A stretch of 64,000 nt of DNA from Pseudomonas sp. NBRC 111124 (GTDB lineage: Bacteria > Pseudomonadota > Gammaproteobacteria > Pseudomonadales > Pseudomonadaceae): the NCBI RefSeq assembly GCF_001320245.1, contig NZ_BCBA01000048.1, positions 59,886 to 123,885 on the forward strand, given 5' to 3'. The position numbers were made by a program, and so were the translations under genes. Of this stretch, positions 58,195 through 64,000 are shown piece after piece. The first letter of the stretch is position 1, and the number at the start of each line of letters is the position of its first letter. The notes beneath the pieces are model-generated. The model worked only from the letters and a program-made list of their open reading frames with translations, was not told the origin of the DNA and made no database searches.

Positions 58195-60879
58195 ATGAAA
58201 AGCCAACCCGATGCCGCCAGCCGTGTGGCGGCCGAGGTCGTCACGCAGCTTCCCGTGCCCTCGCGGCTCGGCATGCTGCGTTTCGAAAGGCTGAACGAAG
58301 CCAACTGGGCGATGCTCTTCCTGGACCCGGCCTGCGACCGCCAGTTCGGCCTGCCCGCATCCGAGCTGTGCGCGCTCATCGACTCGCCCTACGCCAGCCT
58401 GATGGAGCCCGAGGCACGCTACCGGTTGCACGATGAAATCCAGCTGCAACTGAGCAAACGCGGCTACTACCGCGTGCGCTACACCCTGCATACCCAGGCC
58501 CGAGCACTGCGCCTGCTGGAAGCCGGCGAGGCGTTCAAGCAGCACAACCGGCAACTGCTGCGCGGGTTCCTGACGGTGCTCGACGACGATGACGAAAGCG
58601 ACCTCGACACCAACGACCTGGAGTCGCGCAACAACCGCCTGCAGCTGGCCCTGCAGATCAACCAGCGCGCCCAGCAGGAACAGCTAGAGCACCTGGAGCG
58701 CGTGCGCGCCCAGCAGGACCTCATCCTGCGCCTGGCTCGCCAGCGCTACACTGCAGAAAACTCGCTGCTCGAAGCCGCCCAACTGATCACCCGCAGCGCC
58801 TGCGAAATCTACAAGGTCGACAGCGCCAGCATCTGGTACCTGGAAGAACAGCGCCTGGAGCCGATCAGTGCCTGGCTGCGCGGTCAACAGGAGCACCGCC
58901 TGCCCGAGCCGATCGATGCCAGCCGCTTCCCCGACTATCTCGAAGCCCTGCACGCCAGCCGCGCCATCGACGCGCACAACGCCAACCATGACCCGCGTAC
59001 CCGTGAGCTGGCCGAGAGCCTGTATGCCGACAACAACGCCATGCTCGACGCCAGTATCCGCGTCGATGGCCAGGTGATCGGCGTGCTGTGCCTGGAGCAG
59101 ACTGGCCAGCCACGCACCTGGCAGTCCGATGAAATCGCCTTTGCCGGCGAGTTGGCCGACCAGTTCGCCCAGGTCATCACCAACCACAACCGGCGCACCG
59201 CCGCCAGCGCCCTGCACCTGTTCCAGCGGGCCGTGGAGCAGAGCGCCAGCGCCTTCCTGCTGGTCAACCGCGAAGGCGTGGTGGAGTACGTGAACCCGAG
59301 CTTCACGGCGATCACCCAGTACAGCACCGAGGAAGTCCAGGGCCACCATCTGGCCGAGCTGCCAGCCCTGGAAAACCTCAGCGAGCTGCTGTTCGACTCG
59401 CCGTCGAGCCTGGCCATGGGCAACAGTTGGCAGGGCGAATTCAAGAGCCGGCGCAAAAACCTGGAACCTTACTGGGGCCAATTGTCGATCTCCAAGGTGT
59501 ACGGCGACAACCGTGAGCTGACCCACTACATAGGCATCTACGAAGACATCACCCAGACCAAGCTGGCCCAGCAACGCATCGAGCGCCTGGCCTACACCGA
59601 CAACCTGACCAACCTGGGCAACCGCCCGGCGTTCATCCGCAAGCTCGACGAGCGCTTCGCCCGCGACAGCCAGAACCCGATCTGCCTGCTGCTGGTGGAC
59701 ATCGACAATTTCAAGCGGATCAACGACAGCCTCGGCCACCAGACCGGGGACAAGCTGCTGATCAGCCTGGCCCGGCGCCTGCGCAACAGCCTGAGCATCA
59801 ACGGCGTGCTGGCCCGCTTCGCCAGCAACGAGTTTGCCGTGCTGCTCGACGATACCAGCCTGGAGGACGGCCAAGGTGTTGCCCTGCAGTTGCTGCGCAC
59901 CCTCGACAAGCCGATGTTCGTCGACAACCAGCTGATCAACGTCACCGCCTCGGTGGGCCTTGCCTGTGCGCCGCTGCACGGCAGTGACCCGACCACCCTG
60001 ATGAAGAACGCCGGCCTCGCCCTGCACAAGGCCAAGGCCAACGGCAAACACCAGGTGCAGGTGTTCACCGAAGTGCTCAACGCCGAGGCCAGCTACAAGC
60101 TGTTCGTCGAGAACAACCTGCGCCGCGCCCTGACCCAGAACGAGCTGGAGGTGTTCTACCAGCCCAAACTGTGCCTGCGCAGCGGTCGCCTGCTCGGTCT
60201 GGAAGCGCTGCTGCGCTGGAACCACCCCGAGCGCGGCATGATCCGCCCGGACCAGTTCATCAGCGTGGCCGAAGAAACCGGCCTGATCATCCCCATTGGC
60301 AAGTGGGTGGTGCGCCAGTCGTGCCGCATGAGCCAGCAGCTGCAGCAAGCCGGCATGGGCTGCCTGCACGTGGCCATCAACCTGTCGCCCAAGCAGTTTT
60401 CCGACCCCGACCTGGTGGCATCGATCGCCTCCATCCTCAAGGAAGAAGGCTTGCCTGCACACCTGCTGGAGCTGGAACTGACAGAGGGGCTGTTGCTGGA
60501 AGCCTCCGAAGACACCCACCGCCAGCTCGACGAGCTCAAGGCCCTGGGCCTGACCCTGGCCATGGACGACTTCGGCACCGGTTATTCGTCGTTGAGCTAC
60601 CTGAAGAAGTTTCCGATCGACATCATCAAGATCGACCGCAGCTTCATCAACGAGATCCCCGATAACCAGGACGACATGGAAATCACCTCGGCGGTGGTGG
60701 CCATGGCCCACAACCTCAAGCTCAAGGTGGTGGCAGAGGGCATCGAGACGCCGGAACAACTGGCATTCCTGCGCCGACACCGCTGCGACGTCGGCCAGGG
60801 CTACCTGTTCGACCGGCCGATCCCAGGCCGGGAGCTTGAAGAAAAACTCAAGCGCTACCCGCGCGGTCCAATGGCCTGA
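58195..60879 (+). CDS. dipA: c-di-GMP phosphodiesterase DipA-like (GAF-PAS-degenerate GGDEF-EAL)
   Basis: 894 residues. An N-terminal PAS-like region (about 20-140) and coiled coil are followed by a GAF domain (about 185-335), a PAS domain (about 345-465), a GGDEF domain whose active loop is ASNEF (543-547) and so unlikely to make c-di-GMP, and an EAL domain with E670-A-L-L-R-W and DDFGTGYSSLSYL that should hydrolyse it. Order, the ASNEF loop and position after aceF match P. aeruginosa DipA (biofilm-dispersion phosphodiesterase). I chose ATG 58195 (MKSQPDAASRVAAEVV) on remembered family starts; the frame is open from 58009. No transmembrane helix. Confidence 0.87.
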   Translation: MKSQPDAASRVAAEVVTQLPVPSRLGMLRFERLNEANWAMLFLDPACDRQFGLPASELCALIDSPYASLMEPEARYRLHDEIQLQLSKRGYYRVRYTLHTQARALRLLEAGEAFKQHNRQLLRGFLTVLDDDDESDLDTNDLESRNNRLQLALQINQRAQQEQLEHLERVRAQQDLILRLARQRYTAENSLLEAAQLITRSACEIYKVDSASIWYLEEQRLEPISAWLRGQQEHRLPEPIDASRFPDYLEALHASRAIDAHNANHDPRTRELAESLYADNNAMLDASIRVDGQVIGVLCLEQTGQPRTWQSDEIAFAGELADQFAQVITNHNRRTAASALHLFQRAVEQSASAFLLVNREGVVEYVNPSFTAITQYSTEEVQGHHLAELPALENLSELLFDSPSSLAMGNSWQGEFKSRRKNLEPYWGQLSISKVYGDNRELTHYIGIYEDITQTKLAQQRIERLAYTDNLTNLGNRPAFIRKLDERFARDSQNPICLLLVDIDNFKRINDSLGHQTGDKLLISLARRLRNSLSINGVLARFASNEFAVLLDDTSLEDGQGVALQLLRTLDKPMFVDNQLINVTASVGLACAPLHGSDPTTLMKNAGLALHKAKANGKHQVQVFTEVLNAEASYKLFVENNLRRALTQNELEVFYQPKLCLRSGRLLGLEALLRWNHPERGMIRPDQFISVAEETGLIIPIGKWVVRQSCRMSQQLQQAGMGCLHVAINLSPKQFSDPDLVASIASILKEEGLPAHLLELELTEGLLLEASEDTHRQLDELKALGLTLAMDDFGTGYSSLSYLKKFPIDIIKIDRSFINEIPDNQDDMEITSAVVAMAHNLKLKVVAEGIETPEQLAFLRRHRCDVGQGYLFDRPIPGRELEEKLKRYPRGPMA

Positions 60880-60923
60880 CAGCTGCTTAAAGCTCGGGCA
60901 CTATACAAACCATTCGCGATCCT

Positions 60924-60951
60924 TGTGGGAGCGGGCAAGCCCGCGAAGGCC
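60924..60951 (+). repeat. Single REP element upstream of msrA
   Basis: TGTGGGAGCGGGCAAGCCCG followed by CGAAGGCC. An unpaired copy of the GTGGGAGCGGG-type REP, 40 nt before the msrA ATG and likely inside its leader or promoter. Confidence 0.85.
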
Positions 60952-60990
60952 CCAACACCTATCCAACTGACTAAACACAGAGGAACAGCC

Positions 60991-61659
<669 letters not shown>

Positions 61660-61662
61660 ACC

Positions 61663-62286
61663 ATGAGCACGATGACCCTGTTCCATTCGCCGCTGTCGCC
61701 CTTCGTGCGCAAGGTCATGGTGGTGCTGCACGAGACCGGCCAGCTGCAACGCGTAAGCTTGCAGGCGGTGAACATCAGCCCGGTGAGCGGCGACGAGCAG
61801 CTCAACCAGGGCAACCCGATTGGCAAGATTCCGGCCCTGCGCCTGGAAGACGGCACCGTGCTGCACGACAGCCGGGTGATCTGCGAGTACCTCGACCTGC
61901 AGCATGTCGGCCTGCCGCTGCTGCCGCGCGAGGGTTCGGCACGCTGGCGGCGCATGACCTTGGCGTCACAGGCTGACGCGATCATGGATGCGGCGGTTCT
62001 GAGCCGCTATGAAAGTTTCCTGCGGCCTGAAGAAAAGCGCTGGGAAGGCTGGCTCGAGGCGCAAGCCGAGAAGATTCGCCGCAGCCTGGCCAACCTTGAG
62101 CAGGAGCACTTGGCGGAGCTGGCGTCAGGGTTCGATCTCGCGGCGATAGGCGTGGCGTGTGCGCTGGGGTATCTGGACCTGCGTCAGCCGGCGTTCGGCT
62201 GGCGTGAGCGCCAGCCTGGTTTGGCGGCATGGTATGCCGATGTGGCGAAACGTCCGTCGATGATTGCCACTGCTCCAGTGGCCTGA
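61663..62286 (+). CDS. Glutathione S-transferase family protein
   Basis: 207 residues. The thioredoxin-like N-terminal domain has MTLFHSPLSPFVRKVMVVLH (possible Ser near residue 9-12 for thiol activation), cis-Pro IGKIPAL and EDGTVLHDSRVICEYLD for glutathione gamma-Glu binding. The helical C-terminal domain follows. Substrate unknown. Three nucleotides from msrA, so co-transcribed; a shared role in oxidative-stress defence is plausible. Confidence 0.9.
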   Translation: MSTMTLFHSPLSPFVRKVMVVLHETGQLQRVSLQAVNISPVSGDEQLNQGNPIGKIPALRLEDGTVLHDSRVICEYLDLQHVGLPLLPREGSARWRRMTLASQADAIMDAAVLSRYESFLRPEEKRWEGWLEAQAEKIRRSLANLEQEHLAELASGFDLAAIGVACALGYLDLRQPAFGWRERQPGLAAWYADVAKRPSMIATAPVA

Positions 62287-62288
62287 AG

Positions 62289-62382
62289 GGCCTCTTCGCG
62301 GGTAAACCCGCCCCCACAGGAACGACGCAGGCTTCAAGGCCTGTGCAGTACCTGTGGGAGCGGGTTTACCCGCGAAAGGGCC
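62289..62382. repeat. Inverted pair of REP elements after the GST gene
   Basis: Arms 62289-62320 and 62351-62382 are inverted copies of CCTGTGGGAGCGGGTTTACC-type REP with a few differences, 30 nt apart. They lie between two convergent genes. Confidence 0.88.
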
Positions 62383-62401
62383 GGCAAGGTCGACATCAAT
62401 T

Positions 62402-62905
62402 TCAGCAGTCAGGATTGCCCGCAGTAAACTTCTTGGCCGGGTTCACCGCCGCCTTGAACTGGCGCAATGCCTTGGAGCCAATCAACAACGGGTAGTTGAA
62501 GTGGCTGCGGTCCACCAGGTTGACCTCCATGGTGCGTTTCTCGCCACCCAGGCACATCTCCAGGTCGATCACCGGCCGCTTGGAGACTTCCGGCGCATCG
62601 CCCTCGTCCTCTTCCTCGGCACGCCCCTTGATCTTACTGATGCGCGAGACCTGATGCTCATAGACCTTGCCGTCGGAGTCCTTGGTCGCGAGGCGGAAAC
62701 GTACCCACTCCTCACCATCGCGGGTGAACAACTCGACGTCCTTGGCCGACAGCGACGCAGTCCAGGCACCGGTGTCCATCTTGGCCTTCAGGGTCTGGCC
62801 CCCTAATTCCGGCAACTTGATGTTCTCGTAGCGGCCATAAAGCGTGGGTTCGGCGGCCATCACCGGCAACGCCAACAGCGATAAGAGTGCAAGCAGAGAT
62901 TTCAC
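62402..62905 (-). CDS. Periplasmic retropepsin-like protease (Pfam Zn_protease/RimB-RloA type)
   Basis: 167 residues from a GTG at 62905, preceded by AAGGA. A short Sec signal peptide (MKSLLALLSLLALPVMA) precedes the domain; earlier starts would hide it. The domain carries D44-T45-G46 in KAKMDTGAWTASLSA, the aspartic-protease-like motif of this family, and an acidic loop EEEDEGD. Cytoplasmic relatives are linked to RimK modification systems; this secreted version stands alone. Proteolytic activity is inferred, not visible. Convergent with the GST gene. Confidence 0.83.
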   Translation of the reverse strand: MKSLLALLSLLALPVMAAEPTLYGRYENIKLPELGGQTLKAKMDTGAWTASLSAKDVELFTRDGEEWVRFRLATKDSDGKVYEHQVSRISKIKGRAEEEDEGDAPEVSKRPVIDLEMCLGGEKRTMEVNLVDRSHFNYPLLIGSKALRQFKAAVNPAKKFTAGNPDC

Positions 62906-63087
62906 AGGCAGGCTTCCTTGAGAAGGGTCAGTGCTTAGACTGCACTGGCAGGATAGGTTCGCTGTCACAAGCCTAACCAACATGTTGTGAAACATTTGTC
63001 CCTGCCGTCGAGCATTGGACATTTGGCGTAGGCCACGCTGCTGCTTATCATTGCGCCCTGCTAATTTCCCACAACAAGAGTCCCCAT

Positions 63088-63975
63088 ATGCGTCGCCTGT
63101 TTACCGGCATTCTCACGACCATCCTGCTGCTGCTCAACACCGTGGTGTTGATCTGCCCGCTGCTGGTCTTCGCCCTGCTCAAGCTGGTGCTGCCAGGCCG
63201 TGGCCGTGACTATGCCTCGTGGGCGGTGATGTGGGTGGCTGAAACCTGGTCGGAAATCGACAAGGCCATCTTCGCCCTGTGCATCCCGACGAAATGGGAC
63301 ATTCGCGGCGTCGAGAACCTGCGCAAGGACACCTCGTACCTGGCGGTCAGCAACCACCAGACCTGGGTCGACATCCCGGCGCTGATCGAAAGCCTCAATC
63401 GCCGCACACCGTTCTTCAAGTTCTTCCTCAAGAAGGAGCTGATCTGGGTACCGCTGCTGGGCCTGGCCTGGTGGGGCCTCGACTACCCGTTCATGAAGCG
63501 CTACAGCAAGGCGTACCTGGAAAAGCACCCGGAACTCAAGGGCAAGGACCTGGAGATCACCAAGGCCGCCTGCGAGCTGTTCAAGCGCCAACCGGTAACC
63601 GTGGTCAACTACCTCGAAGGCACCCGCTTCACCGAGGCCAAACACCGCGAACAGCATTCACCCTATCGCTATCTGCTCAAGCCCAAGGCCGGCGGCGTGG
63701 CCTTCGTGCTGGCCGCGCTGGGCGAGCAACTGGACGCGTTGCTGGACGTGACCATTGTCTATCCCGGCAAGCAGGCGCCGGGCTTCTGGGCCCTGCTCAA
63801 TGGCAGCATTAGCCGGGTGATTATCGACATTCAGGTGCGTGAGCTGGACCCAGCGTTGTGGGAAGGGGATTACGAGAATGATCCGGCCTTCCGCCAGAGC
63901 GTGCAGGCCTGGGTGAATCAGCTGTGGCTGGAAAAGGACCAGCGTATCGAGCAGCTGCGCGCTGAAATGAACTGA
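63088..63975 (+). CDS. 1-acyl-sn-glycerol-3-phosphate acyltransferase-family protein (YihG-like)
   Basis: 295 residues with an N-terminal hydrophobic helix (about 8-32) and the acyltransferase HX4D motif H90-QTWV-D95 in SNHQTWVD. Motif III is the EGTRF box in NYLEGTRFTEAKH, about residue 175, and FMKRYSK lies between them. This layout matches the YihG/PlsC2 branch rather than the housekeeping PlsC, so it may tune acyl composition of phosphatidic acid. Inner-membrane associated. The ATG at 63088 has a weak ribosome-binding site. Its 3' end is followed by the beginning of another REP at the window edge. Confidence 0.88.
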   Translation: MRRLFTGILTTILLLLNTVVLICPLLVFALLKLVLPGRGRDYASWAVMWVAETWSEIDKAIFALCIPTKWDIRGVENLRKDTSYLAVSNHQTWVDIPALIESLNRRTPFFKFFLKKELIWVPLLGLAWWGLDYPFMKRYSKAYLEKHPELKGKDLEITKAACELFKRQPVTVVNYLEGTRFTEAKHREQHSPYRYLLKPKAGGVAFVLAALGEQLDALLDVTIVYPGKQAPGFWALLNGSISRVIIDIQVRELDPALWEGDYENDPAFRQSVQAWVNQLWLEKDQRIEQLRAEMN

Positions 63976-63991
63976 GTTTATTGCCTGCACT

Positions 63992-64000
63992 GGCCTCTTC
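63992..64000 (+). repeat. Probable start of a REP element at the window end
   Basis: GGCCTCTTC is identical to the outer end of the REP arm at 36406 and 62289, and begins 17 nt after the acyltransferase stop; the rest lies outside the window. Confidence 0.45.

Noticed and set aside
58684..60780. 698-codon minus-strand frame opposite dipA
   Set aside because: Antisense shadow; no domain on that strand.

Overview
The window is GC-rich, gene-dense chromosomal DNA from a fluorescent pseudomonad. The gene complement and order (davBA, pqqFABCDE plus an S9 peptidase, the bioBFHCD cluster, glcB, a FecI/FecR/TonB receptor set, the waaFCGP core-LPS cluster, glnE, aceEF, dipA, msrA) match what I recall of the Pseudomonas putida group (KT2440-like). 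REP elements of the P. putida type (consensus around GTGGGAGCGGG...CCCGCGAA) are scattered between genes. I see no tRNA, rRNA, CRISPR array, insertion sequence or prophage, so this is mostly core genome.

Layout. 1-0.94 kb: the end of lysine 2-monooxygenase (davB) and davA, the first steps of the 5-aminovalerate lysine route. 0.99-8.45 kb: the PQQ cofactor locus, with a terminator-like hairpin just after pqqA. 8.5-11.2 kb: a small Pmp3/YqaE membrane protein, a class-III aminotransferase and a divergent LysR regulator. 11.4-19.3 kb: two related ~600-residue acyl-CoA dehydrogenases flanking a membrane GGDEF protein and a secreted di-haem cytochrome. 19.6-25.3 kb: a mini flagellar-rod-like protein, the bioB-F-H-C-D operon on the minus strand, and a divergent comF-type phosphoribosyltransferase. 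25.3-34.8 kb: a ModE/TOBE regulator, srkA, rarD, a GcvR-like ACT protein, glcB (malate synthase G), a single-domain response regulator and a CBS/cNMP/nucleotidyltransferase-exonuclease pair. 34.9-40.4 kb: an iron-starvation sigma/anti-sigma/siderophore receptor locus with a PepSY membrane protein. 40.5-43.3 kb: a 939-residue dermonecrotic-toxin-like protein. 43.2-50.2 kb: the LPS core operon on the minus strand (waaF, waaC, waaG, waaP and three more kinase-fold proteins). 50.3-60.9 kb: glnE, aceE, aceF and dipA. 61-64 kb: msrA, a GST, a retropepsin-like periplasmic protein and a PlsC-type acyltransferase.

The most informative non-coding signals are regulatory. (1) aceE carries two 15-bp TGTAGT-N3-ACTACA dyads 52 bp apart, and glcB carries the same half-sites with a 14-nt linker. 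This fits control of pyruvate dehydrogenase and the glyoxylate shunt by the KDPG-responsive RccR/HexR family. Both promoters also share a second dyad, GCGACCAA-N2/3-GTCGCAT, whose regulator I do not recognise. (2) A BirA-type operator lies inside the first codons of comF and overlaps a TTGACA -35 for bioB. (3) A PsrA-type CAAAC-N4-GTTTG site precedes one acyl-CoA dehydrogenase. (4) A hairpin appears to bury the Shine-Dalgarno of the toxin-like gene. (5) The LysR gene has a T-N11-A dyad across its own start codon. No plainly new multi-gene system is visible. The best candidates for undescribed biology are the second shared operator, the toxin-like gene with its occluded ribosome-binding site and its overlap with an LPS kinase gene, and the 98-residue rod-like protein.
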